Source: Epinephelus fuscoguttatus (Eukaryota; Chordata; Actinopteri; Perciformes; Serranidae). Taken from it: 64,000 nucleotides of DNA. Shown piece by piece: positions 41,384 through 53,203 of the stretch; the stretch's first letter is position 1, and each line of letters starts with the position of its first letter. The stretch spans positions 17,993,979-18,057,978 of the forward strand of contig NC_064762.1 in NCBI RefSeq assembly GCF_011397635.1, read 5' to 3'. The translations under genes and the position numbers were made by a program. A model generated the notes under the pieces. The model was given only the letters and a program-made list of their open reading frames with translations, made no database searches and was not told the origin of the DNA.

Positions 41384-43554
41384 ATGGCAGAGTACACTCT
41401 GGAAGTGACTACAGGAAGCATGTTGTACGCAGGCACCTTTGATAACTTGTATGTTACCCTGATTGGCACTGAGAGGCAATCTGAGCACACCCAGCTGACT
41501 AGTTTTGGACTGGATGATAAAACTGGTAAGGTAAGCTGTAAAATAACACTAATTGTTCTTATTTGTGTTTAGTGTGTTATCTTAATTGTGGGCTATTTGA
41601 ATTAACACTTGATTTTTTGAGTGAGCCCTGGAAATTAGCTGCTTGTTTTTTTTTCTCTTGTAAACGTCAATCATTCATTGGCAGTTTTTTATTTTTTATT
41701 TTGGCTGCTTGATAGAAATTAGTTTGCTTTTGGAAGAAGCTTAAAGGAGCAGTGTGTGGGATTTAGTGGCATATAGTAGGGAGGACTGCAGACTGAGAGG
41801 CCGTTTACACGTACAAGGAGATTTCTCCTCTGAAAACGAGTCTTTCTAAAAACTCCGGCCAGAGTGGAGATTTTGGTTGCGCGTTTGCATGTAAACTGAG
41901 ATAAACGGAGATAAACGGAGTTATAGGCAGCCGACGTCACAGTATGCGCCGGAACTTGCGCCTGTGTCACAAGTGCAACCTATGTTGCTATGGTGACAAT
42001 GGATGTATGGAAGGCATGAGCTTCTCATTACACTGCCACCTACAGGTTTGGCATGCTCTTGTGTATATATACACGGGTAAGTGTAAACGAAGATCTTTTT
42101 GAAAACGGAGACAGTGAAATGTTCGTTTATGAAAATAGCCGGCCACGTGTAAACGGCCTCTGAATCCAGCTGAAACTTCTCTTGGTTAGGATTCTTTCAG
42201 TGTTCATTGTTCAGGAGGTTTTTACTTCGAGCCGAATTATCCTCAGAGGTCTCTTCCTCTCCACAATAAATGGACCTGCTGTTTTAAAACATTAAATTAA
42301 GCAGTTTCACATTGAAAAAATGTGGAGGGGTGCAAGCATGAATGGCCCTATCTGAGACCAGTATTTGGTTTGTTCATTCTGGGCTACTGTAGAAACATGG
42401 CGGACTCATAAATGAGGGGACAAGAACCTGCTCCCTAAGGCTCAGTCTAAAATAACGAAACACGATTCTTATTTTTAGGTGATTATACACAAAAGGAAAC
42501 ATACTTTATATCCAATTTCTGCCAATATATCCCCCTAAATCCTACACACAGGACCTTAAATATATATGCCTATATATTAACATTAAGCCACTTGGTCTGT
42601 GTTAATATTCCTGATTGCATCATCTTCTCCACCCACAGGCAGGAACGTTTTCTGTGACAACACTCTTTTCTTTAGGATTTCTTCTCCTCCTCAAGTTGGA
42701 GAAAGATCCTTTCCATGAATCTCCAGAGAAGGACTGGTTTTGCTCCACAGTAGTGGTGAAGACACCTGAGGAGGATGAAATTCTTTTCCCCTGTCACAGG
42801 TGGCTGTCCAGAGGGGAATCTGTGTTGTTGAGAGGGGGGAGAGGTTCGTTTTCCCACTTTGCCAAGAGCTACGTCTTGTCCATGTAAAGCCTTCATTGTG
42901 TCACAGTGGCTATGTGAAGGCAAATAATAATGCAACACTGATCATATTTGTATGAGATGTTAATTGAATTTGTTTATTAAAGTATATTTAAACCCACCTT
43001 GGGCTGTAATCTACACAGCTACAAAAGCATTTGAAGATCTTCATCCTCGACTGGTAGACGAACGGAAAAAAGAACTGGTCCAACAAAAATTAATGTACAA
43101 GTGAGTGTTCCCTCACTTTCCATCAATATCCATTCATGGTTTAACAAGGTCTATCTCGATCAGCGCTGACTGGGATTCATAACTTCTGGTTGTCTTTATT
43201 TCCTGTGTGCTTCTGCAGATGGCAGGAGTATGCAGAGGGACTGTCGTACATCTTAAACATCAATGATCCAAAAGCTGTCCCTGCAGATGTACGCTTCTCA
43301 TTCTCTAAAGCCTTTCAATTTAGATCCAACATGGAAGTGGCGTAAGTGCTACAATCTATTATTGTAAAAATGAATCCAGGACACAAATAACTACTGCAAT
43401 AAACAAAAATGAAATACTTTTTGCCCCTTAATCCAGATCGGCTGAGCTCGAACTGAGAGGTCTGAAAGATTCTGCGGAGCACTTTGAAAGCTTTGAGGCC
43501 ATGAAGGAGGTCTCATGGTTCAAAAAGGCCCCCTTTTTAGGTATAGGATTTTAG

Positions 43555-43627
<73 letters not shown>

Positions 43628-46600
43628 ATCTCTAAAAACAGATAATTTATGTTTCAGAGTACGTGTCGGAGCATTGGAAAGACGATGACTTTTTCGGATA
43701 CCAGCTGCTCAATGGATTCAACTTCATTCTGATCCAACGATGCTCAAAGCTGCCCTCCAACTTTCCTGTCACAGAGGAAATGGTGAAACCTTTCCTGGCC
43801 AATGGAAGCTCTTTGACTGAGGAGATGCAGGTACAACAAAGTGCATTTAATGTGATTTACTTCAGATGTTTTAAAGGGACAGTTCATCCCGAAATCATAA
43901 ATACATATCTTCTCTTACTTGTAGTGCTATTTATCAATCTAGACTGTTTTAGTGTGGGTTGTCGAGTGTTGGAGATATCAGCCATAGAGATGTCTGCCTT
44001 CTCTGACATATAATGGAACTAGATGGCACTCAGCTTGTGGTGCTTAAAGCGCCAAAAAATACATTTAAAAAACCTCAACAGCAATGTCTCTTTCCAGAAA
44101 TCATGACCCAGTTACTCAAAATAATCCACAGACGTTGTTGTGAGGAGTTGCATGTAGGAACTATTATCTGCCACCTGTCAACAGTATCACTGCTCAGGAG
44201 GAAGTGTCCATCTACTCATGGACGCTTGGAGGCTTGCGACGGTGATAGCACAAGATGTAAACATTAATGGCATCCTCCTTGGCCGAGCTGGAACATTAGC
44301 TAGCTCAGTGGTGCTAGGTGAGCTAGCAGTAGATGCACACTTCCATGTTTGTGGTGATAAGCTTGGAGGATGTAGTTCAGAAAGAAAATAGTTCATACAG
44401 AAACTGCTCAAAACAAAATCTGTGGATTATCTCAAGTAACCGGGTCATGATTTCTGGAAAGAGACATTGCTGTTGACTTTTTCAAATATATTTTTTGGCG
44501 CTTTAAGCACCACAAGCTGAGTGCCATCTAGTTCCATAATATTCAAGAGAAGGCAGACATCTCTACGGCTGATATCTCCAACACTCAGCAACTACCACCA
44601 AAACAGTCTAGACTGATACGTAGCGCTACAGCTAAGATAACATACTGTATGTGTTTATGATTTTGGGGTAAACTGTTCCCTAACCACTCATCTGTTTTAA
44701 TGCCTCACATTAGCAATTTCTTTCCAACAGAAGGGCAATATATTCATTAATGATTACAAGATCATGGAAGGTCTGCCTACAAAAGTCATCAATGGTAAAC
44801 CGATACCTGTGACTGCTGCTATCTGCCTGCTGTACCTAAATCCAGAGGGGAAACTACTGCCAATCGCAATTCAGGTTTCTCTTATATCTAGTACGTTACT
44901 TTGCTTTGTACATTTTTGTTTTTGATCACATTATGTAAACTTAAATTTGCCTCCTTTCTCAGCTCGGTCAGCATCCCTCAGAGGAGACCCCAATTTTTCT
45001 GCCGAGTGACTTGGAGTCTGACTGGCTGCTGGCTAAGATATTTGTAAAGAATGCAGATGTCCTGTATTTCCAAGTGATCAACCATTTGCAGAACACTCAT
45101 CTACTGGCAGAGGTTTTTACAATGGCGACACTTCGCAACCTCCCAATGATTCACCCCCTGCACAAGGTAGGCTATTATTTTCATTTATTTTATTTTTGTA
45201 TTGGAGTGCAGTGTTGCAGGCAAAGATGAGGATTGTGTATATGTTTTTTTTTTAACTCAGTTTGGGCCTCATTCACCCACTGACTGAGATTTTACCCACT
45301 GTCCTTGTTAAGTTGGAAGTGCGTGCCAGCTGCATAGCATAGGTAAACACCCCAAAACCCCCCTACCCCGAGTAGGTAGTATAAAATAACTCAAGATACA
45401 TGGGATGCTAATAAAATACACATTTATCAACCACCTGACCGACCCACACACCGCTAATTTTATGCATTACAGTAGCACAGTTGTCGGGACTGAGGACAGA
45501 GACCAGGAGCCAGGTAAGACAATCCTGATAACGTGAGCTCAACATTCTGTTGCACTCTCTGCTTCGGTCTGGCCACCCCAAACACTTTCCAGAGATTAAT
45601 CAGGGATCCACACTGTCGTTGCAGCTTACAGTACAGTAATGGCAGCTCCCAAAGCAACAAGCGCTAACTCTGCCATCAGAAAACACATCAATGAGTGAAA
45701 TTATTGCAGAAATAGAGTCAATGATAACAATTAAACAAGGAAAAACACTATCACTAATTATTAGATGGCATGGGTCCTATTGACATAACTGATGTCAACT
45801 TAAGTGTTAGTGTTTATTTTAAAAGACCATGAGGGTTTTTGTAAAATAGTCAAATGATTATTACAAATGTTTTTTTAAGACTGGTTGTTGAATGAAGTCC
45901 AATGTTCTCACTTAGATCATGACCCTCCTTCTGTTCTTCACAGTTGCTGATCCCCCACCATCGATATACCCTCCATATAAACATCATTGCTCGTGCTCTT
46001 CTCTATGGCCCTGGTAGAATTCTTGGAAATGTATGACTATGTTTCAAATATCTTTTTAAATAAGTGAATTTACTATATGATATTTGCTTATATTTATACA
46101 AACCAAAATCAAGTCAAACTAAGCCTGTTGATTAAATTTCCAGATTTCAATTGGAGCAGACGGAGTAACAGAACTAATGAGAAGGGGGCTCTCCCAAATG
46201 ACCTACACCTCCCTCTGCCTGCCTGACAACATTGCAGCGAGAGGAGTGGAGTCCATCCCAGGCTTTTATTACAGAGACGATGCACTGAAGCTGTGGAGCA
46301 TCATCAACAGGTGAACTTCTGCCTGCTCAGTAAAAACATGTGTTAGGAGTGATAGGGGGATTATAGTTCCTCTTTTCTTTCCTTTTCCTTTTCCTTTCAT
46401 TTACGTTTTGGATTGGTTTCCGCTGAGAAATAAAGGTATGGTTGAGCTGTGTGTTTGTTGACGTCACATTATTGAGGTGCGCACGCACCCTCTGGAGTTG
46501 GTTAATGAGGTGACAAGATTCAGGTGTGTGAGAGCGGCAGAGGAAAATGTTTGCTTCCATGTCATGAGGAGTCCCGCCATTTTTGTTGAAAGTGCCGCTG

Positions 46601-49600
46601 AAGAGGACGACAGCTACACCCACCCAGCCAAGCCACAGACTTTGTGAGAGCGAAACCAGTTTATGTTTGTTTTCGGATCCATTTTAACTACAAAAAAAAC
46701 TTGAACTATTGGGAAGAGCCAGGACGGAGCTCGCTGCTCTCCGGGAGCCGCGGCCAGAGCTGGCGGTGCCTGGACTGACTGACCAGCCTCTGAATGCAAC
46801 TAGCCTGCGGACCTGGTAAGCTGGCCCACCTGTATTATTTCTCGTGCCTGGCAAACCAGTCCGCTGTTTCGTTCTTTCCTCCATTTGTTTCAATCACACT
46901 CCAGGTTAGGGCTAGCCTCTCATTTGAGCTGTTGACATCCTTAGACTTGACTAGTCCGTAACACATGGCACATTAGATAAATGAATTGGGGAAGAAATGT
47001 TAAAACTAAATAAGCATTAAAGAGATACTATGCCAATTTTTAAGTCAACTTTGTATCATAACAGTGTGGATAGTATGTGTAAATGAAATGAGGTAAACCT
47101 CCCTCCATTTTACCAGGGCTCAGATCTCCCTCCTCATCTCCAAACTCAAATTTCCGCTAGCTTTGGGGCTGTTGCTCGAACTACAGATTGTACTTCTGCA
47201 ATAGGACACAGCGGATTGAGAGAGCCTCTCTCAAACTCAGACCAGACAATAAAACTAGGCAGTCCTAATCAAATATAAACCAAAATTCTGATACTGTATT
47301 GCCTATTTCTCACCTAAAATGTCTTCAGAAACATTTTAGTGCACTGTTTAGCTGGATTGAAAAGTGTGAATGGAATGTGGCCGCCATTCTGTTTCCTGTA
47401 TAATAAAAATGGAGGCTATAAAAACTGAGATCAAACATTAAAGCTAAGCTGTGTTGATCAACTCACTGTTTAAATGTAATACAAGATAATCTGTTACCAG
47501 CTGGCTGCCATTTTATTTTCAGATGGGCAACTCGCATTATGTCACCCACCAGCAGGAGCATTTATTGGTCTGGTACGACGCAGTGCATTGTAGTAGTTGT
47601 AGGTTTTCTACCTCTTGAGCAAAAGCTAATGCCACACCCCTTTTTCTGTTTTCTCTGCTCGTGTAACACCAATTTCAAAAGTATTTGCCTTTTTTTTTTT
47701 TATTGTCTAATTCACTTATCGTCCTCAGCTTTGTCAAGGCGATGGTGGCATATTATTATCCATCTGACAGTGAAGTGTCTGCAGATTCTGAGCTCCAGGG
47801 ATGGATCAAAGAGATCTTCCACTATGGATTTCTGGGAAATGGTGACTCAGGTATTTGGCTTTTACATTCTCCTTCTCTGAAATGCTTGCATAACTCTTTG
47901 GCACTTATTCTAAGAGGCAGACTGTATATCATCCTTTTTATTCAAACTCGGCCATAAAATTATTTTCATTTATGAGGGGAGTGGATAGATTAAAGATATT
48001 TAAGGACCGTCGTGTGCTTTACATGTCTTACACTTAGACCTACACGAGACTCAACAGGTTAAAAACTTTCTTTAAATGGGTAATCTTTCATTTCAAAGAT
48101 GTTAAAATATCAGATTATATTCAGATGAATGGACAGCAGTATGTAAAATGAGGATAAAGAATTAGGAAATGCAGTTATTGTCCTCACTTTTTCAGATAAA
48201 AATTGCACACAAGTGGGATGAAATGTTTTGTTCGGAACTTTCTTGATGTAGTCAATTTTATCTCAACGCTATGTTTCCTGACAGGAATCCCTTCAAGGTT
48301 TCAAACTGTGGAGGAGCTTATCAAGTTTGTCACTACGGTGATCTTCGTGTCATCAGTTCAGCATGCGGCAGTCAACGGAGGACAGGTAAAGTTTTTTTTA
48401 TGTTAATCAAATACAGTACAGGCCAAAAGTTTGGACACACCTTCTCATTCAATGCGTTTTCTTTATTTTCATGACTATTTACATTGTAGATTCTCACTGA
48501 AGGCATCAAAACTATGAATGAACACATGTGGAGTTATGTACTTAACAAAAAAAGGTGAAATAACTGAAAACATGTTTTATATTCTAGTTTCTTCAAAATA
48601 GCCACCCTTTGCTCTGATTACTGCTTTGCACACTCTTGGCATTCTCTCCATGAGCTTCAAGAGGTAGTCACCTGAAATGGTTTTCCAACAGTCTTGAAGG
48701 AGTTCCCAGAGGTGTTTAGCACTTGTTGGCCCTTTTGCCTTCGCTCTGCAGTCCAGCTCACCCCAAACCATCTCGATTGGGTTCAGGTCCGGTGACTGTG
48801 GAGGCCAGGTCATCTGCCGCAGCACTCCATCACTCTCCTTCTTGGTCAAATAGCCCTTACACAGCCTGGAGGTGTGTTTGGGGTCATTGTCCTGTTGAAA
48901 AATAAATGATCGTCCACCTAAACGCAAACCGGATGGGATGGCATGTCGCTGCAGGATGCTGTGGTAGCCATGCTGGTTCAGTGTGCCTTCAATTTTGAAT
49001 AAATCCCCAACAGTGTCACCAGCAAAACACCCCCACACCATCACACCTCCTCCTCCATGCTTCACAGTGGGAACCAGGCATGTGGAATCCATCCGTTCAC
49101 CTTTTCTGCGTCTCACAAAGACACGGCGGTTGGAACCAAAGTTCTCAAATTTGGACTCATCAGACCAAAGCACAGATTTCCACTGGTCTAATGTCCATTC
49201 CTTGTGTTTCTTGGCCCAAACAAATCTCTTCTGCTTGTTGCCTCTCCTTAGCAGTGGTTTCCTAGCAGCTATTTGACCATGAAGGCCTGATTCGCGCAGT
49301 CTCCTCTTAACAGTTGTTCTAGAGATGGGTCTGCTGCTAGAACTCTGTGTGGCATTCATCTGCTCTCTGATCTGAGCTGCTGTTAACTTGCGATTTCTGA
49401 GGCTGGTGACTCGGATGAACTTATCCTCAGAAGCAGAGGTGACTCTTGGTCTTCCTTTCCTGGGTCGGTCCTCATGTGTGCCAGTTTCGTTGTAGCGCTT
49501 GATGGTTTTTGTGACTCCACTTGGGGACACATTTAAAGTTTTTGCAATTTTCCGGACTGACTGACCTTCATTTCTTAAAGTAATGATGGCCACTTGTTTT

Positions 49601-51847
49601 TCTTTAGTTAGCTGATTGGTTCTTGCCATAATATGAATTTTAACAGTTATCCAATAGGGCTGTCGGCTGTGTATTAACCTGACTTCTGCACAACACAACT
49701 GATGGTCCCAACCCCATTGATAAAGCAAGAAATTCCACTAATTAACCCTGATAAGGCACACCTGTGAAGTGGAAACCATTTCAGGTGACTACCTCTTGAA
49801 GCTCATGGAGAGAATGCCAAGAGTGTGCAAAGCAGTAATCAGAGCAAAGGGTGGCTATTTTGAAGAAACGAGAATATAAAACATGTTTTCAGTTATTTCA
49901 CCTTTTTTTGTTAAGTACATAACTCCACATGTGTTCATTCATAGTTTTGATGCCTTCAGTGAGAATCTACAATGTAAATAGTCATGAAAATAAAGAAAAC
50001 GCATTGAATGAGAAGGTGTGTCCAAACTTTTGGCCTGTACTGTACATGTAGTTCACTACACCTCAACACTGTTCTTGAGTTGAACTAAATTGATGTTTCC
50101 ATATTGGTTCTAGTAGTTAAATTACTATTAGTATGTATGTAAAAATAAATAAATAAATACATAATCTAACTATTGAAACTACAGATGATTCTGGGACATT
50201 AAAGGAAAGTAATAACTTTTTATTTATCTATTTATCTTGTTTTCCCATCGCTTATCCACTGTAATTGAACCCCCTTTAACCACAAGTGATTACTGCTAAC
50301 AAATGTTGAGAGAGGTTGTTGCATAGAAGTGGTTAACTGAGTGATCCTGCTCGGGGCTGTACGCCCACTTGGACACTAGCCTCTGGAAGGCAGATGTCTG
50401 ACTGATGGACATTTATATCCAAAACCAGTGCTGACATGCCTCGCACTTTCCAATGAACACTGGCATTTCATCTGCTTTTATTTTCTTCTTCATATGAGAC
50501 AATAGGATATTTAAATGTTACGTTATGTGGATGACCTTATTAGTATGTCGACATGCGCAGGCATTTCAAGTTCTTGGGACTGATCCGTTGGTCAGACCTG
50601 CTGAAGGTTGTTCTTTTCCTGCAGGAGCAGTTAAACCATGATCTTTTTAATTATGGGACCTATTCCTTTGAATTACGAGATAAGGTGTTTATTTTTTTTT
50701 CTCTTGTGAATGCAATGTGCGTCTGTACTTTAAAGCTCACTGATTAGAATGATATATATCCTTAGTATAAAAACCACAGTGTAAAAATAACAGTGTTCAG
50801 GGTGATTAAACTGGCTGGCAAGAGGCTCCATCTACCACTAGAGGGCAGTAAGGCCCTACTTGGCAACATGTAACAGCAACAAGCAGGGCGAGGCATTATG
50901 ATCGGAAGTTCAATGATTACATTAGTTTCTAATCCCAGTTATCTCCACTGTCTTACTGAGAGTACAAGGGTTGATATCATGTAATCAAGACTCCGTAAGT
51001 TGTCTTGATCACATGTTGTGTGTTCCTAACTGTCTTGTTAATTAAGAGTTATTGGTGAGCCCTCATACAAATGGGCTAGTGTGTTTAGCTGGATGGTGTT
51101 TCAGGACAGGACTGCTGCAGTGGTGTGTGTGTGTGTGTGTAGTGTCAGGGGCTTTGGATAAGCCAAGTGTTGATGGTTAGTAGATACTTTACTACTTTTA
51201 AACGTAATGTCACAATTGCATTTTTACAAGTGACTAACCTGCCAGCTAGAACTCCGTGTGAGATCATTCATCTGATCTACTTCTCTGCAAGAAAATGAAT
51301 TAGATTTAGTGGATTCGAATCATTTTCAAATTAAAATCATTCCTGTAATTGTTCTGCTCAAGGTCAAAAGTCTTGTGCTAATGGCTGCTGTATGTCCTCC
51401 TATAGTTCGATTTTCAAGGTTGGATTCCCAATGCTCCGTTTGGTCTGCACCAAGCTCCGCCTACCACAAAGGGCCAGTCAAGCATAGAGGCCATCTTGGC
51501 GACCCTGCCAAATAAATCACATGCAGGACATAGCATGTCAATTTTGTGGCAGCTCAGCGAGAAATACAGTGATTTTGTAAGTTTGATGTACAGGTGCTGG
51601 ACGACCAATTCTGCCTTTCATAGACTGACCATCCCCTAACAAGACATGCTGGTTTTATCTTTGGCAGGTATCTCTGGGTATTTATCCCGAGCAACGCTTT
51701 GATGAGGCTGCAGCCTTACAGATGATCAAGGATTTTCAAGCGGAGCTGTCCTCCCTCAGTGTGGCTATTACCAAGAGGAACTCAGAACTTGAACTGCCTT
51801 ATAATTACCTGAACCCTAAAGAAATAGAAAACAGTGTAACTATTTGA
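41384..51847 (+). CDS. LOX-A, PLAT-lipoxygenase (fish ALOXE3/15B-like)
   Basis: Non-heme-iron dioxygenase or hydroperoxide isomerase of polyunsaturated fatty acids, predicted 669 residues, the family's usual length. Exons: 41384-41530, 42639-42843, 43019-43100, 43219-43341, 43437-43540, 43658-43830, 44731-44874, 44963-45166, 45944-46030, 46144-46310, 47729-47850, 48285-48385, 51406-51576, 51668-51847. All are GT-AG and in frame. A PLAT domain (1-110) precedes the catalytic domain. Iron ligands are H367, H372, H546, N550 and the C-terminal I669. Ala410 aligns with the site that favours S-stereochemistry. Residue 362, normally His, is Phe. The IENSVTI end suits the ALOX12B/E3/15B group; the exact subtype is not certain. 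Confidence 0.92.
41741..42559 (+). mobile_element. outer MITE in LOX-A intron 1
   Basis: Ends TTAAAGGAGCAGTGTGTGGG and, in reverse complement, TTAAGGTCCTGTGTGTAGGA form imperfect inverted repeats of about 25 bp. It is a high-copy teleost family and non-coding. It is interrupted by the element at 41797-42160. Confidence 0.8.
41797..42160 (+). mobile_element. inner MITE nested in the outer one
   Basis: Starts GAGGCCGTTTACACGT and ends ACGTGTAAACGGCCTC, a perfect 16-bp inverted repeat. It is flanked on both sides by TGA, a 3-bp target duplication as in PIF/Harbinger elements. No coding sequence. Confidence 0.85.
43557..43624. repeat. (GT)n microsatellite in LOX-A intron 5
   Basis: About 33 uninterrupted GT units only 33 bp before the exon 6 acceptor. 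Confidence 0.97.
43875..44681. mobile_element. long hairpin (foldback) element in LOX-A intron 6
   Basis: Arms of about 265 bp (43875-44140 and about 44415-44681) are inverted copies, starting AGGGACAGTT and ending AACTGTTCCCT. They share CAGCAATGTCTCTTTCCAGA and AGATATCAGCC-type words. A loop of about 270 bp separates them. It begins 44 bp after exon 6 and ends 49 bp before exon 7. It has no transposase. Confidence 0.85.
46341..46963 (+). mobile_element. candidate solo LTR in LOX-A intron 10
   Basis: Bounded by TGTTA and TAACA, with CATG duplicated immediately outside both ends (46337-46340 and 46964-46967). It is 623 bp long. AATAAA lies at about 46428 and a TGACGTCA near 46461. No gag or pol sequence is next to it. 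A solo LTR left by recombination between two LTRs is the simplest reading; the short target duplication makes it moderate. Confidence 0.55.
48414..50042 (-). mobile_element. complete Tc1/mariner element, DD38E (Intruder-like)
   Basis: A 1629-bp element starting CAGTACAGGCC and ending in its inverse, flanked by TA on both sides. The terminal inverted repeats are about 270 bp (48414-48683 and 49773-50042) with only one mismatch seen, a silent change. It carries an uninterrupted transposase. It sits in LOX-A intron 12, antisense to the gene. Near-identical ends and an open transposase indicate a young insertion. Confidence 0.92.
48577..49629 (-). CDS. Tc1/mariner transposase, 350 residues
   Basis: Cut-and-paste transposase. 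The start is the ATG at 49629 ([12 protein letters not shown]), the usual family start; an upstream ATG at 49728 lies in non-coding transposon sequence. Residues 5-110 form paired-type helix-turn-helix DNA-binding modules, with a GRPR hook at 59-62. Catalytic residues are D157 (WSDESKF), D247 ([10 protein letters not shown]) and E286 (DLNPIE). D247 and E286 are separated by 38 residues, the DD38E signature, rather than the 34 of typical Tc1. No stop or frameshift. The last 36 codons lie inside the terminal repeat. Confidence 0.94.
   Translation of the reverse strand: MARTNQLTKEKQVAIITLRNEGQSVRKIAKTLNVSPSGVTKTIKRYNETGTHEDRPRKGRPRVTSASEDKFIRVTSLRNRKLTAAQIREQMNATQSSSSRPISRTTVKRRLRESGLHGQIAARKPLLRRGNKQKRFVWAKKHKEWTLDQWKSVLWSDESKFENFGSNRRVFVRRRKGERMDSTCLVPTVKHGGGGVMVWGCFAGDTVGDLFKIEGTLNQHGYHSILQRHAIPSGLRLGGRSFIFQQDNDPKHTSRLCKGYLTKKESDGVLRQMTWPPQSPDLNPIEMVWGELDCRAKAKGPTSAKHLWELLQDCWKTISGDYLLKLMERMPRVCKAVIRAKGGYFEETRI
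50043..51405. other. LOX-A intron 12, right part
   Basis: No exon or recognised repeat beyond a short TG run at about 51121-51140. Confidence 0.5.
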
Positions 51848-51986
51848 CCAAGCTCTAACAGCTGTGTTGTCCAATGTACATTACCATTACTACAAATATT
51901 GTGTATCTGCTGAGTCAGTGATTTCTGTACTTTAACTGACACTAAAAGCTAAGATTGACAGTTATATCAATGATGTACTTTGTTCC

Positions 51987-51992
51987 ATTAAA
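51987..51992 (+). terminator. possible LOX-A polyadenylation signal
   Basis: ATTAAA lies 140 bases after the LOX-A stop. It is the common variant of the signal and no AATAAA is closer. Confidence 0.4.
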
Positions 51993-53040
51993 TATGTGTT
52001 ATGTGCTATATATACTACGACTGGTCAGAAGTACAATAGCGGTAATCTGTGGTAAACAACAGCCCAACCAAGGTGGTGAACATGGTATACACAGGCATGT
52101 AGATATTTATATTGTGAGCTGTTAGCATGATGATGGCAGCGTTTACTTTAATGTATCACTATGCCTAAGTACATTATGACAGGGCAGCTAGTGTGGCTGT
52201 GGACTCTGTGGATGCTTCTTTGTGTCGAATTGCATTTGATGAACATATGGCGTTAAATACAATTTTCTACAATGAACCTTTTTGCGGAAGATCAAACCTC
52301 TCTCCAGAAAAGTGGTTCAGGACACACAACATTTTCTTAATTGAGAAAATGTGTGGAGTGATTTTTGCACCGTACCAGCTCACTAAAGTTTCCTGTTAAT
52401 TTGCAGTGGTGGGTAATTCAGACTAAATCCATCCTTTGTTTGAAAGAACTGATATTCTTTACAGTCCAGGATACTGCTTCATACTTTGTATCTTTGTCCT
52501 TTTCTGGGAAAAAACTGGCTGATGTATTTTATTTTTGCCTTTAAGGCTTTATATAAGTGGTGGAACTTCATTGAGAGCTATGTGTGTCTGGTATGGTGAC
52601 AGGGCCCATGACAAACCTGTCTCATTAAAATTGGAGCAGTTATAATTTACATATTTGAATTCAAATGTGCAAAATGTTTGCATTGCTGGATCTGAGCGAT
52701 CATAAACTTCCAGTCAAAAGTCATAGTTCAAACAGTATCAATCAATAGCTTTGAATTAGAAGGCTGTATCTTTATGTAAAAACCTCTCTTAATGAATGGT
52801 GTGTGATTACTGAACGTCAAGAGTAACCATTTGTCTGTAGCTGCCTGTTAGATCACAGTACCTTAGTAACTTTATAGTCCGGAGGTTATGATTTGCATGT
52901 GGATTTGTGAATGTATGTATATTGTTTCCAGTGAAGAAAAAGGACTTAAATTAACCCTCTCTAGTAGTTTAAATTTTTATAAATCATAACCAAATGATCT
53001 GCGATAGTTCCACCTAAAGTGGGAGGACCATATGAGATGT
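51993..53040. other. intergenic between the lipoxygenase genes
   Basis: No coding feature. LOX-A ends about 1.2 kb before the LOX-B promoter, in the same direction. Confidence 0.5.
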
Positions 53041-53047
53041 GGAGATG

Positions 53048-53054
53048 TATAAAA
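53048..53054 (+). promoter_or_regulatory. TATA box of LOX-B
   Basis: TATAAAA is followed about 25-30 bases later by a short leader that ends in a consensus donor, AAAG then GTAAGT at 53102. The next exon begins after TTATTCCAG at 53181. The order TATA, leader exon, intron, coding exon fits a promoter. Confidence 0.6.
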
Positions 53055-53203
53055 CACAGCACAACTGAGAAAAGCAGGAGCCAAATAACTAAGGCCTAAA
53101 GGTAAGTGATACAGGTATTTTGCTTTGACAATATTAGTGATGTTTGCCATTCACTTTAGGTATTTTGTTTCTTTATTCCAGTCCATACAGAACTGAAAAA
53201 GGA

